Made by a program: the position numbers and the translations under genes
Source of the DNA: Bacillota bacterium
GTDB lineage: Bacteria; Bacillota; Clostridia; Acetivibrionales; DSM-1351
Length of the DNA: 64,000 nucleotides
Assembly (NCBI GenBank): GCA_023398105.1
Contig: JAEWST010000027.1
Coordinates: 1-64,000, forward strand
Direction of reading: 5' to 3'
The notes under the pieces: model-generated
Databases searched by the model: none
Seen by the model: only the letters and a program-made list of their open reading frames with translations
Told to the model about the DNA's origin: nothing
In this document: positions 26,182-34,613 of the stretch, one piece after another
Layout: every line of letters begins with the position of its first letter
Position numbering within the stretch: position 1 is the stretch's first letter

Positions 26182-27432
26182 TTACACATTAAACGGTGCA
26201 ATCAAGTCTTCAAATGTATCTCTTCGTCTAATGAGAACTGCTTCACCGTTTTCTTTAACAAGTACCTCTGCAGGTTTTAATCTCATATTGTAGTTTGAGC
26301 TCATAGCAAAGCCGTAAGCACCTGCATCCATAATTCCTAAAATATCGCCTTCTTCTATTACTGGCAAAGCTCTGTTTTGTGCAATAATATCTCCACTTTC
26401 GCAGATATTTCCAACTACTGTCACCGCTTCAGTAGCTTCTTCATTCAATGGTTTTCCACCTCTATAAACTTCTATATCATGGTGCGAATCATACATTACA
26501 GGTCTTGCAAGAACATTAAAGCCAATGTCTGTACCTACATATTTTTGTGCATAATTGTTTTTTGTAGAATAAACTGTTCCCAATATAACTCCACACTCTG
26601 CTACAATATATCTTCCTGGCTCAGATTTGAATAATATCTTCTTGCCATATTTGTCAGTCCACTCTTCTAAAACCTTTGTAAGCTTTTCTCTAAAACTCAC
26701 TAAGTCCAGTGACGCCTGTCCCTCTTGCTTTTTATAAGGTATACCAAAGCCTCCACCCATATCAACAAAATCAATATCCTCAAACTGCTCTGCTAGTGAT
26801 AGCAGCGATTTTACGCCCTCGATATAGGACTCACCCTCCATAAACAGCGAGCCAATATGCTGATTTATTCCGCAGATCTTTAGATTGTACTTTTTAGCAA
26901 TTTCTTTAACCTTTCCAACACAATCAATATTAACTCCAAATTTTGTTTTCTTACCAGCAGTGACAACCTTCTCATGGTGACCAGCTCCAACTCCTGGATT
27001 AAACCTGACAGCAGCTCTCCCGCCTGGATTTATTTTACCTAAAAGCTCAAGCTGAGAAAGCGAATCTACGCTTACCAAAACTCCATTATCAACTGCATAT
27101 TTAAGTTCTGCTTCTGAAACATTGTTAGGTACAAAAAACAGCTCTTCTGGTTTGTAACCAGCATGTAAAAGCAATTGAATTTCTCCTGCTGACATAGCAT
27201 CAGCTCTTAAACCCTCTTCTCTGACAATTTTAATTATCTGAAGATTTGAGTTTGCCTTAATAGAATAATTAGGTATGAAATGCGGATAGTCCACCAGATT
27301 CTTCATATCCTTGCAACGCTGTCTTAATATTTTCTCATTATAAACATATAATGGACTTCCAAATTCCTTTATCAGCTTTTCAGGGCTGGAATTTCCGAAA
27401 AAATTTGTTTTTGTTGAATAGTATTCAGTCAT
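26182..27432 (-). CDS. lysA: Diaminopimelate decarboxylase
   Basis: Last step of lysine synthesis, decarboxylating meso-diaminopimelate. 416 residues, fold-type III PLP barrel. The PLP lysine is in FIPNYSIKANSN (about residue 48). Other marks are the histidine in INQHIGSLF, the glycine loop GGGFGIPY, and the CESGD motif (NICESGDII) that supplies the catalytic cysteine. The chosen ATG (MTEYYSTK) is five bases after GGAGG; an earlier ATG overlaps that site. It sits 37 bp after the TrmB-like regulator gene and before ddh. Confidence 0.96.
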   Translation of the reverse strand: MTEYYSTKTNFFGNSSPEKLIKEFGSPLYVYNEKILRQRCKDMKNLVDYPHFIPNYSIKANSNLQIIKIVREEGLRADAMSAGEIQLLLHAGYKPEELFFVPNNVSEAELKYAVDNGVLVSVDSLSQLELLGKINPGGRAAVRFNPGVGAGHHEKVVTAGKKTKFGVNIDCVGKVKEIAKKYNLKICGINQHIGSLFMEGESYIEGVKSLLSLAEQFEDIDFVDMGGGFGIPYKKQEGQASLDLVSFREKLTKVLEEWTDKYGKKILFKSEPGRYIVAECGVILGTVYSTKNNYAQKYVGTDIGFNVLARPVMYDSHHDIEVYRGGKPLNEEATEAVTVVGNICESGDIIAQNRALPVIEEGDILGIMDAGAYGFAMSSNYNMRLKPAEVLVKENGEAVLIRRRDTFEDLIAPFNV

Positions 27433-27469
27433 TTTAACCTCCATATAGTAGTTAATGTAATTTTTAAAT

Positions 27470-28159
27470 TTATATTATCTTATTTTTAATCAGTTTAATC
27501 TCATTTGTCAGTGAATCCTTAATTAAATCAACTAAGTTGTTGTTCATAGAAAACAAACCTGTTGGATTTGCTCCATTCAGTTGTCCTGTGAAAACATTTT
27601 CCGAATCAGTTATAAGCCTGACGCTTCCGTAGCTCATTTGTGACTCATAACAAATCATACCTTCATATTGGACACTGTCCGATGTGATAATAACAACCTT
27701 TAAGCCACGTTCTTGTGCTGTTTTGAGTTCATCAATAACGTAATCTAAATGGTCTCTTGAAATTGAAACATATACCCGATACTGTGCTTGATTTATTAAA
27801 TTTTTCATTTTATTAATAATTTGCTCGTCACCATCAATCGTTATAAAGGTATCCTTTGATTTATTAACCTGAGGTATTTCCTCCTCTATAATCTTTATTA
27901 CTTTACTAAACTTTCTCTTTATATTTTCAGCAAGCTCTATTGAATCTACAGGAGCATATTTTAAAGTCTCCCCATTAATTTTGTAAGCTCCGCCCTTATC
28001 TGAAAGTCCTGCTAAACCCAAATATGCATTTGATCTGGAAATGCCAGTTAGTTTTGAAGCCTCATATCCAGTTAATTGGCCTTCTCTGCACAAAGTAACA
28101 TAGAGTATTGATTCATGCTTTGTGAAACCTGCCTGCATTAAAGCCTCTATAACATCCAT
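27470..28159 (-). CDS. TrmB-family transcriptional regulator
   Basis: 229 residues with the start used here (MDVIEALMQAGF), which has AGGA 8 nt upstream; a longer frame would read through the promoter and operator. Residues 1-75 form a winged helix of TrmB type (FTKHESILYVTLCREGQLTGYEASKLTGISRSNAYLGL). The C-terminal part is the phospholipase-D-like sensor domain (YRVYVSISRDHLDYVIDEL, GLKVVIITSD). TrmB proteins sense small ligands, mostly sugars; here the downstream lysA-ddh genes suggest control of the diaminopimelate branch. A perfect inverted repeat over its own promoter suggests autoregulation. Confidence 0.85.
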   Translation of the reverse strand: MDVIEALMQAGFTKHESILYVTLCREGQLTGYEASKLTGISRSNAYLGLAGLSDKGGAYKINGETLKYAPVDSIELAENIKRKFSKVIKIIEEEIPQVNKSKDTFITIDGDEQIINKMKNLINQAQYRVYVSISRDHLDYVIDELKTAQERGLKVVIITSDSVQYEGMICYESQMSYGSVRLITDSENVFTGQLNGANPTGLFSMNNNLVDLIKDSLTNEIKLIKNKII

Positions 28160-28190
28160 TTTAGCTGTCCTTTCATTCGCTCTCAAAAAA

Positions 28191-28240
28191 ATAGTGGTTC
28201 TATCTAAAACCACTATATACCATTCTATTATCCATGTCAA
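28191..28240 (-). promoter_or_regulatory. Promoter with operator-like inverted repeat before the TrmB-family gene
   Basis: On the minus strand TTGACA (28235-28240) and TATAGT (28212-28217) are 17 bases apart. The perfect repeat ATAGTGGTT-N8-AACCACTAT (28191-28216) starts inside the -10 box and covers the likely start of transcription near 28205. That position fits a repressor operator better than an RNA hairpin, although seven T follow the repeat. Confidence 0.75.
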
Positions 28241-28289
28241 TATTATATTTTTTGATTTCTTATTAACTCAACTGCCAAATACGTTAATA

Positions 28290-29558
28290 CTATTTTATCA
28301 GCTTACTTTCTAACATATGCAGTTCCTCTGGCAAAGGTTCAGCTTCTCCATAGCGTGCTAAACCATAGCATTTAGCCATTAAAGTATTAAAATCACTTGT
28401 TTCCGGCAATTTATCGGACAGCCCCCTGCAAATTTCCTCTGAGGTTGAGGATTTGCTTATTTGTACATCTGCCAGCCCAGCTTTATTCTTGAAATGCTTG
28501 AAAAGTCTTCTTGTTTTTGCTATTCCGTTTGGTAGTTTATTATAGGGTATATCCCTAGAAAACAAACCTTCCACCCTTTGGCGAATTTTATTAACCATTT
28601 TATTTAGATTTTTATTGTATATGCTTTGCTTTTCGTCAATATGACCATCTTCATAATATCTTTGTACCGCTTTTTCTCCATTTCTGAACCAGTTTATAAT
28701 GTTTTTGACAGTATTAATTATAGCCCTAGCAATAAAGTAAATAATTAATGCTATAAAGGCTACTGTTACTGCAATAATTAACACTCTAGTAATAGCCTCT
28801 ATTATTCTTTGAAATAGTGATGGTTCTACCATCTCCATTTGCATTGGCATATCAGGCTGATTTGTACCTGAAATCTCTCCAGTCTTAATTATTTCAAATA
28901 TCTGCAAAAACTTATTAATAATCCATGTAATAATACTAATAATTAACTTGTATAAGTTTTGAACCTGTCCTATTGCACTTATGGAAAATAAAACAATGAT
29001 AGCAGCAATTGCAAATAACCTATTGTTTCTACGCTGAGTACCTCCAATTCTCATATCCTTATTGCCAAACCTGCGTGAATCATCCGTTTGTTTTATTATA
29101 AGAAGAATTAATGACGAGATTGTGGAAATAAGGACAGCTATATTGCTATACTGTGCAGAAATATCAGCTATGCCCTTTGTAGCTATAAAGGAAAGCAGTA
29201 TATTAAAAAGCAAAGCCGCCGCCGCAATTTGTATTGCTATACTCTTAAGTGGATTCATTTCTTTCTTGACCTTGGTAAAAATAAAAATGCAGATTGTTGC
29301 TATTATAGCCATGAACAAATCTACATCGCCCGATATAACATATGCAAATGTAATAGAAATAACAGCAGTAATAATCCGATAAACAAAGGGCTTAATCTTC
29401 AAAAAGCACAATAAATATGCAACAATAGTTACAATACATAAACTAAGCGACAACAAAAAAGCATTCCCAGATGTGATAAACAACTGAAAAACCGTAAAGC
29501 TCATAGGCACAAAAGCCAAGCATTCAAGCAGACTTGTTAATAAAAACAGAATAGACAC
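28290..29558 (-). CDS. Membrane protein with C-terminal DUF4129 domain
   Basis: 422 residues. About eight hydrophobic segments are spread over the first 290 residues. The cytoplasmic end (about 330-422) has the DUF4129 pattern (TRRLFKHFKNKAGL ... SEEICRGLSDKLP ... YGLARYGEAEPL). DUF4129 normally closes TgpA-type transglutaminase proteins, but no transglutaminase-like Cys-His-Asp core is visible here. It is translated from a GTG directly abutting the DUF58 stop codon (GAGGTGG before it) and completes a MoxR-DUF58-DUF4129 operon. Its likely role is envelope maintenance, but this is inferred from context. Confidence 0.8.
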   Translation of the reverse strand: MSILFLLTSLLECLAFVPMSFTVFQLFITSGNAFLLSLSLCIVTIVAYLLCFLKIKPFVYRIITAVISITFAYVISGDVDLFMAIIATICIFIFTKVKKEMNPLKSIAIQIAAAALLFNILLSFIATKGIADISAQYSNIAVLISTISSLILLIIKQTDDSRRFGNKDMRIGGTQRRNNRLFAIAAIIVLFSISAIGQVQNLYKLIISIITWIINKFLQIFEIIKTGEISGTNQPDMPMQMEMVEPSLFQRIIEAITRVLIIAVTVAFIALIIYFIARAIINTVKNIINWFRNGEKAVQRYYEDGHIDEKQSIYNKNLNKMVNKIRQRVEGLFSRDIPYNKLPNGIAKTRRLFKHFKNKAGLADVQISKSSTSEEICRGLSDKLPETSDFNTLMAKCYGLARYGEAEPLPEELHMLESKLIK

Positions 29559-30641
29559 TTATGCCACCTCACTTTCTGTAATGATTAATTTTTCTACTTG
29601 ATGTCCATTACGACGAAGTTCAAATATCTCTTCCTCAATGCTTTCATCAGTGTAAAGAGATACTATTAAAATATCCGTATCCTTTGAAATGGTGTGTTTC
29701 ATAGACCTTATCATTGTATAAAAGGAAACAGTTCTACTCAGCTGTAGCTTTGCCATTGCCTCTAGTATAATATATAGCTGTGATTTGCTACAACGGGTTG
29801 GTATATTCACAAATTCTTTTTCCTCACGAAAATGCCCATTTGTGCAAAACCCTGTTGCAATACCCTGTTTTATTGTTTTTTCAACTATAGCTGCACAAAA
29901 ATGAATGCCATATTCAATTCTTTTACTCTCCTCTTCATTTGGAAACAAATCCTGTCTAAAACTAGTATCAATATTGAAAAGTATCATTATATTTGAGTTT
30001 GCAGAATAATCATATTTGTACACCTGAAGTTGATTTGTTCTTGCAGAAGCCTTCCAATTAATCCAAGACATAGGATCGCCTGTCTGATATTCACGAACTC
30101 CTGCAACTAGAAAAGGGTCTGGATTTATGAAGCGACGTATTACCACATCACCCTGCAACGAGTGAAAGCACTGCAACATTCTGTCCTCACTCAGCGGATT
30201 GGGATAAACTAATAATCTTGCTTCACTATTATATGTAACAATTTTAGACATAAGCCCAAATATGTCTCCAGCTGTAATTGTTACATTTCCCACATTATAA
30301 TCCCCTCTTGACAAACAAGTCATTTCATGGGTTCTCTTTATTCTATAAAAAGGCATAATGGAAAATACGCTTCTATGGTATCCCCCTTGGGAGGTGTGCA
30401 TGTTTTTTATATTGCCAAGACTTAAATTTGGATTAATAAGCGACTCCGCCTTCATCCATGCTATTGGAAGAAAATTATTATTTTCTATATCCTCAAACAT
30501 TAATATTTTTTCTCCCTCAAAGACAGCACTTTCTGATAGTGTTCTTTTATAAGTCATGCCTCTCAAGTTAAAAAACTTATATAATAAAATTTCAACTATA
30601 ACCATCAATGGTAACGTAAGTGCAATTTGAAAAAAAAGCAT
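29559..30641 (-). CDS. DUF58 domain protein
   Basis: 360 residues with one N-terminal membrane helix (about residues 1-20). The DUF58 signature is present as VREYQTGDPMSWINWKASART (near residue 190), followed by a vWA-like fold with NIMILFNIDTS. DUF58 proteins work with MoxR AAA+ ATPases and are thought to act as their targets or adaptors in metal or protein assembly. The chosen ATG is four bases after GAGGAGG; ten extra in-frame codons upstream lack a site. It lies 39 bp after moxR and touches the DUF4129 gene. Confidence 0.88.
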   Translation of the reverse strand: MLFFQIALTLPLMVIVEILLYKFFNLRGMTYKRTLSESAVFEGEKILMFEDIENNNFLPIAWMKAESLINPNLSLGNIKNMHTSQGGYHRSVFSIMPFYRIKRTHEMTCLSRGDYNVGNVTITAGDIFGLMSKIVTYNSEARLLVYPNPLSEDRMLQCFHSLQGDVVIRRFINPDPFLVAGVREYQTGDPMSWINWKASARTNQLQVYKYDYSANSNIMILFNIDTSFRQDLFPNEEESKRIEYGIHFCAAIVEKTIKQGIATGFCTNGHFREEKEFVNIPTRCSKSQLYIILEAMAKLQLSRTVSFYTMIRSMKHTISKDTDILIVSLYTDESIEEEIFELRRNGHQVEKLIITESEVA

Positions 30642-30680
30642 AAAGCCTCCTCTTAAAATCAATAAAATCATTAAACCACT

Positions 30681-31625
30681 TTATTCAAGGGGTACTTCGA
30701 TGTGCTCAATAATATCATTAATTATCTTTTCACCAGCATTTATATTTTGACCTGATAGACCTTTAGGTATTATTCTATGAGCTAATACAGGCACTGCCAA
30801 TGCTTTGACATCATCAGGAGTAACAAAGCTTCTTCCGCCTAATAAAGCCTTCACCTGAATTGCTTTCAAAAGAGCCAAAGAACCTCTAGGACTAACACCT
30901 AAGTGTACACTAGAATGTTTTCTGGAGGCTTCAGTAATCTTGGTTATATACTCCAAAATATCATCTGACACCTTGACTGATGAGTAAATTTTTGAAGCTT
31001 CCACAATATCTTGAGAAGAGACAACGGCACTTAGTTCTGTCAGTGGATTTTTCTCTTTAAATCTCTTTAGAATATCCATTTCGGACTTACTGTTTGGATA
31101 GCCCATTGAGGTTTTAATAAGAAATCTATCTAACTGAGCCTCTGGCAACGGAAAAGTCCCTTGAATTTCTACTGGATTCTGTGTAGCGACAACTAGAAAG
31201 GGCAGTGATAACTCCTTTGTTTCACCATCTATAGTAACCTGCTTTTCTTCCATACACTCTAGCATCGCAGACTGGGTACGTGGAGTAGCACGATTAATCT
31301 CATCTGCCAACACAATATTAGAGAATATTGGACCTTGTCTGAAGGTAAATTTATTTTCCTTTTGATTATAGAAATTTATACCTGTTACATCTGACGGGAG
31401 AAGGTCTGGAGTAAACTGTATTCTTCGGAAATTACAATCAATTGATGCTGCTAATGATCTAGCAAAAACGGTCTTACCTGTTCCTGGCACATCCTCAAGG
31501 AGCATATGTCCGCCTGTAATTACGCAAATTAATGATAAATCAATAATATTTTCTTTATCAACAATAACCTTTGAAACATTTTCTCTGATTTTTTCAGCTA
31601 TTAGCCCTATATCCTTCAGTTCCAT
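30681..31625 (-). CDS. MoxR-family AAA+ ATPase
   Basis: About 314 residues. Walker A is LLEDVPGTGKTVFAR (about 45-60), Walker B is VLADEINRATP with MLECMEE following, and sensor 1 is VVATQNPVE. The C-terminal lid holds LGVSPRGSLALLKA. MoxR ATPases are chaperone-like and act with the vWA/DUF58 partner encoded next. The start is uncertain: the ATG used has no close ribosome binding site, and a GTG five codons earlier has AAGG too near. First gene of the operon. Confidence 0.93.
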   Translation of the reverse strand: MELKDIGLIAEKIRENVSKVIVDKENIIDLSLICVITGGHMLLEDVPGTGKTVFARSLAASIDCNFRRIQFTPDLLPSDVTGINFYNQKENKFTFRQGPIFSNIVLADEINRATPRTQSAMLECMEEKQVTIDGETKELSLPFLVVATQNPVEIQGTFPLPEAQLDRFLIKTSMGYPNSKSEMDILKRFKEKNPLTELSAVVSSQDIVEASKIYSSVKVSDDILEYITKITEASRKHSSVHLGVSPRGSLALLKAIQVKALLGGRSFVTPDDVKALAVPVLAHRIIPKGLSGQNINAGEKIINDIIEHIEVPLE

Positions 31626-31828
31626 AATTATTATACACACCCTTCACTTTTTTCCTAATTATAACATACAGAAGAGAAAAACAAGTGCTTAAAGTTGTTC
31701 AATTATGTTTTAAATATTGTCACTCTTCCTCGTCCTACGTTCCAACTTGTTTTATTTTTGCTATTATTTGTATAATTATGTTCTACGGCTACTAGAACTA
31801 ACCACCATAGAATTCTAGCCAAGTTAAT

Positions 31829-32212
31829 TCATTTTTTCCTATCATTTTTCATATGCTTTTTGGCTTTAGTCTTTCCGAATATTTCATATATTCCCATAGC
31901 AAGCAAAAATACCCCAAATATTTTTCTCAACACACTTCCATCCATTGAAAGAGCAATGTTCGAGCCTATAACCGCACCACCTAAGCCTAGAAGCAAAATA
32001 GGTATTCCAGTTTTAAAATCCACATTTTTATTTCTAATATGGATTACAAGTGCTACTATAGCCGTAGGTATAAAAAATAATAGATTAACACTCTGTGCTA
32101 CATGTTGTTCAGGCTTAATAAAAAAAACAAGTGCTGGTATTAAAATTGTTCCTCCGCCTATTCCCATACCGCTTACAATTCCTGCTACTAAACCAATCAG
32201 TACAACAATCAT
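31829..32212 (-). CDS. TauE/SafE-type permease, half-length
   Basis: 127 residues, about half the normal ~250 of sulfite exporter TauE/SafE proteins. It has the family motif GIVSGMGIGGGTILIPALV near the N-terminus and about four membrane helices, and ends with a basic tail (KTKAKKHMKNDRKK). The ATG start is preferred for the natural N-terminus although the ribosome binding site is weak; a TTG seven codons earlier has none. The neighbouring gene encodes a matching half. Together they would give the usual eight helices as a heterodimer. Substrate unknown (sulfite, organosulfonates or other anions). Confidence 0.82.
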   Translation of the reverse strand: MIVVLIGLVAGIVSGMGIGGGTILIPALVFFIKPEQHVAQSVNLLFFIPTAIVALVIHIRNKNVDFKTGIPILLLGLGGAVIGSNIALSMDGSVLRKIFGVFLLAMGIYEIFGKTKAKKHMKNDRKK

Positions 32213-32318
32213 TATGCTATTCCCACTTTCCAATATAATTCTGTCAGTTAGCTTGTTGTGCTAAGCAACTTCAAGTTCTTATTTTCCATTATCGTCCTTC
32301 GAATTTTCTATCAATTTT

Positions 32319-32690
32319 CTAGAAAATCATTTTAAAAGCTGCAATTATCATAAACAACCCAAATATTTTTCTAAGTAGACTTGATGGGCATTTATTCAAT
32401 AAAAAAGCTCCTATTGCTCCGCCTACAACTCCGCCCACCATAGCTTTCCAAGTTATGTTCCAATCCACATAATTGTTAGACAAATAAAAGTATGCACTTA
32501 CCATTGTCAAAGGAAGTATAATTAACAAGGCTGTAGCATGAGCCTTATGATCCTCTTCTTCCAACAAAAACACCATAGCTGGAACAGCTATAGTTCCTCC
32601 TCCAGAACCAAAAAGCCCATTTGCTACCCCAGCAGCAAACCCAATTCCAATATATTTAATTATTTTGATAGCTCTTATTGATACAACCAT
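32319..32690 (-). CDS. TauE/SafE-type permease, half-length partner
   Basis: 123 residues with GVANGLFGSGGGTIAVPAMV near residue 20 and about four membrane helices. It ends in LRKIFGLFMIIAAFKMIF, parallel to LRKIFGVFLLAMGIYEIF of the next gene, so the two are paralogous halves. The start ATG has AGAGGA 9 nt upstream. It is the first gene of the pair and is divergent from the AI-2E permease. Confidence 0.82.
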   Translation of the reverse strand: MVVSIRAIKIIKYIGIGFAAGVANGLFGSGGGTIAVPAMVFLLEEEDHKAHATALLIILPLTMVSAYFYLSNNYVDWNITWKAMVGGVVGGAIGAFLLNKCPSSLLRKIFGLFMIIAAFKMIF

Positions 32691-32815
32691 TTGTAATTTT
32701 CCTCTAATCATAATCATTAATCAATCGTCTAATTAAAAGTTATTATTCCCTATAATCTGTATTAAATAAATCAACTTTCGCAGTTGAATATACCGCTTAA
32801 AGTCTAGTAATATAA

Positions 32816-32840
32816 GGTGTGGTGATAATTCTACCACACC
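32816..32840. other. Hairpin in the divergent intergenic region
   Basis: GGTGTGGT and ACCACACC form a perfect 8-bp stem with a 9-nt loop, 126 bases before the TauE/SafE start and followed on the plus strand by AATAAAATTTTTAT. It could be an operator or a weak terminator. Just left of it (32769-32790) is a copy of the CAACTTTCGCAGTTG palindrome. Confidence 0.4.
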
Positions 32841-32928
32841 AATAAAATTTTTATGTGCGATGTTTGAGTAGCTTATATATTGGTATTTTTATTACCTATT
32901 TCAGCATAAAATATATCATATTAACCCT

Positions 32929-32959
32929 TTATTGACTAAGTCAATAACCCTTGTATATT
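32929..32959 (+). promoter_or_regulatory. Promoter with palindromic operator before the AI-2E permease
   Basis: TTGACT (32932-32937) and TATATT (32954-32959) are 16 bases apart. The perfect palindrome TTATTGAC-TAA-GTCAATAA (32929-32947) covers the -35 box, as expected for a repressor site. The regulator is unknown. Confidence 0.65.
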
Positions 32960-33029
32960 TTCCCATAACAAATTATAATTTAATGTACATAACAAAATGT
33001 AAAATCAATTAATTTAATATGAGGTGTGT

Positions 33030-34250
33030 ATGGAAAACAATAGTAATAGCAGTGCTGGTGCTAATAAAAGCAGTGTGGGCACTTACAATTTTTTAAATGG
33101 CAAATTATTCAGATATGGCTGTTATCTTTTATTGGGTTTATTGATAATCTTTATGTTTGGGAAAATTGATTTTTTCATTTCTCCAATCAAAAGCTTTATT
33201 TACTCGATAATATTCCCCCTTCTATTTGGAGGTATACTGTATTATGTTTTAAGGCCTCTCGTGCGTCTGATTGAAAAAATCAAGCTTCCTCGTATTTTGG
33301 CTGTAATAATGTCGTTCGTAATTGTACTTTTTGTGTTAGCATTATTTTTTACGTATACAGGTACTGTTATTGGAACACAGTTTAATGAATTCAGACAAAG
33401 TTTACCTTATATATATTCAAAAGCCCAAAGTACAATTAACAGTCTTTTAGACAGTAACTTCCTCAGTTATTTCAGTATTCCAGAATTACAAAGCCTTAAC
33501 TTAGCTCAAAAAATTTCTGAAATTGCAGGCAACATTACAAGAAGTTTGGGAACAGGAACTATCAATTTTATAGGGGCTATTACTAACATTGGATCTATAA
33601 TTATAATAATACCTATTGTTTTATTCTACTTCCTAATTGACAGTCATAAATTTTCACCCTTTGCTGTTAGATTTGTACCAATAAAACATAAAAAAAACAT
33701 CAGAGAAATATTATCTGATATTGACTTAGTACTTTCCAATTACATTGCTGGACAGCTTTTGGTGGCTTTCCTCATTGGTATATTCATGTTTATAGGGTAC
33801 TTGATTATCGGCCTTAAATATTCAGTTATTCTAGCAATTTTTTCAATGATAACCTGCATAATACCATTTTTTGGTCCTTGGCTGGGCATAATACCTGCAA
33901 TCCTCTTGTCCTTTGCGACAGGAAATCCTTTTATGGCTCTTAAGGTATTTATAGTGATGCTTATTGTCCAGCAAATAGATAATAACTTCATCTCACCGCA
34001 GGTTATGAAAAAAAGCATGGATATTCATCCTCTTACAGTAATCCTCTTGTTGATGGGTATTATTCCTATATTAGGTTTCATCGGGCTATTAGTTGTAATT
34101 CCGCTATATTCGGCTATTAAAGCAACAATTAAAAACATTGTTGAAATGTACTACCCTGAATATTCAAAAACATTAGATTTTGATAAGCCCGCACAGGTAC
34201 CGCAGAAAAAGAAATCTATTAAAACCATTCTACCAAATAAGAAAAAGTAA
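33030..34250 (+). CDS. AI-2E family transporter (permease), second copy
   Basis: 406 residues with about eight hydrophobic segments. The family C-terminal block is present (IIPFFGPWLGIIPAILLSF and QQIDNNFISPQVMKKSMDIHP). Compared with the copy at 6413-7480 it has a longer polar N-terminus, rich in Asn and Ser, and a basic tail (KKKSIKTILPNKKK). The start ATG has GAGG 5 nt upstream; a GTG two codons earlier overlaps that site. It is monocistronic, with its own promoter and terminator. Transport substrate unknown. Confidence 0.88.
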   Translation: MENNSNSSAGANKSSVGTYNFLNGKLFRYGCYLLLGLLIIFMFGKIDFFISPIKSFIYSIIFPLLFGGILYYVLRPLVRLIEKIKLPRILAVIMSFVIVLFVLALFFTYTGTVIGTQFNEFRQSLPYIYSKAQSTINSLLDSNFLSYFSIPELQSLNLAQKISEIAGNITRSLGTGTINFIGAITNIGSIIIIIPIVLFYFLIDSHKFSPFAVRFVPIKHKKNIREILSDIDLVLSNYIAGQLLVAFLIGIFMFIGYLIIGLKYSVILAIFSMITCIIPFFGPWLGIIPAILLSFATGNPFMALKVFIVMLIVQQIDNNFISPQVMKKSMDIHPLTVILLLMGIIPILGFIGLLVVIPLYSAIKATIKNIVEMYYPEYSKTLDFDKPAQVPQKKKSIKTILPNKKK

Positions 34251-34299
34251 TAGTATTTTGCTAAGAAACAGCATTTTTATATAATGATTAATTAAAGAT

Positions 34300-34338
34300 A
34301 GTCATATCAGTGTTTAAAACCCTCGATATGGCTGTTTT
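34300..34338 (+). terminator. Terminator of the AI-2E permease gene
   Basis: AGTCATATC and GATATGGCT pair over nine positions (one G-T) around a 16-nt loop, followed by GTTTTTATTT. Confidence 0.75.
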
Positions 34339-34613
34339 TATTTGCAATTACTGGTAAAGTTGAATTTATGAGTCTATAAATGCATTCTTTGTACTATATA
34401 TTGTATTGTTAAGGACCTAATAGTAACATAAAAACCTTCCCTTCCAAGCTGGCAAGTATATATTTGTAAGATTCTTATTAATGAAGTTTATTTAGAGATA
34501 ATATTATTTTTTATGCATATATATTATAAGGAGTGCTGACAAGAAACGGGGGGATGGATTCCATGCCAATTAGTTTAAATCTTTTTTACTAATTTCAGGG
34601 CGTGGATGTAATT

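Noticed and set aside
28184..28216. Rho-independent terminator or attenuator before the TrmB-type gene
   Set aside because: The stem overlaps the -10 box and probable start site, so the RNA would not contain the full hairpin; an operator fits better.
31860..32264. 134-codon plus-strand frame opposite the TauE/SafE gene
   Set aside because: Mirror frame of a well-supported minus-strand membrane protein.
34554..34592. Twelve-codon frame after GGGGGG upstream of the exported protein
   Set aside because: The G run touches the ATG, leaving no usable spacing, and there is no sign of coupling to the next start.
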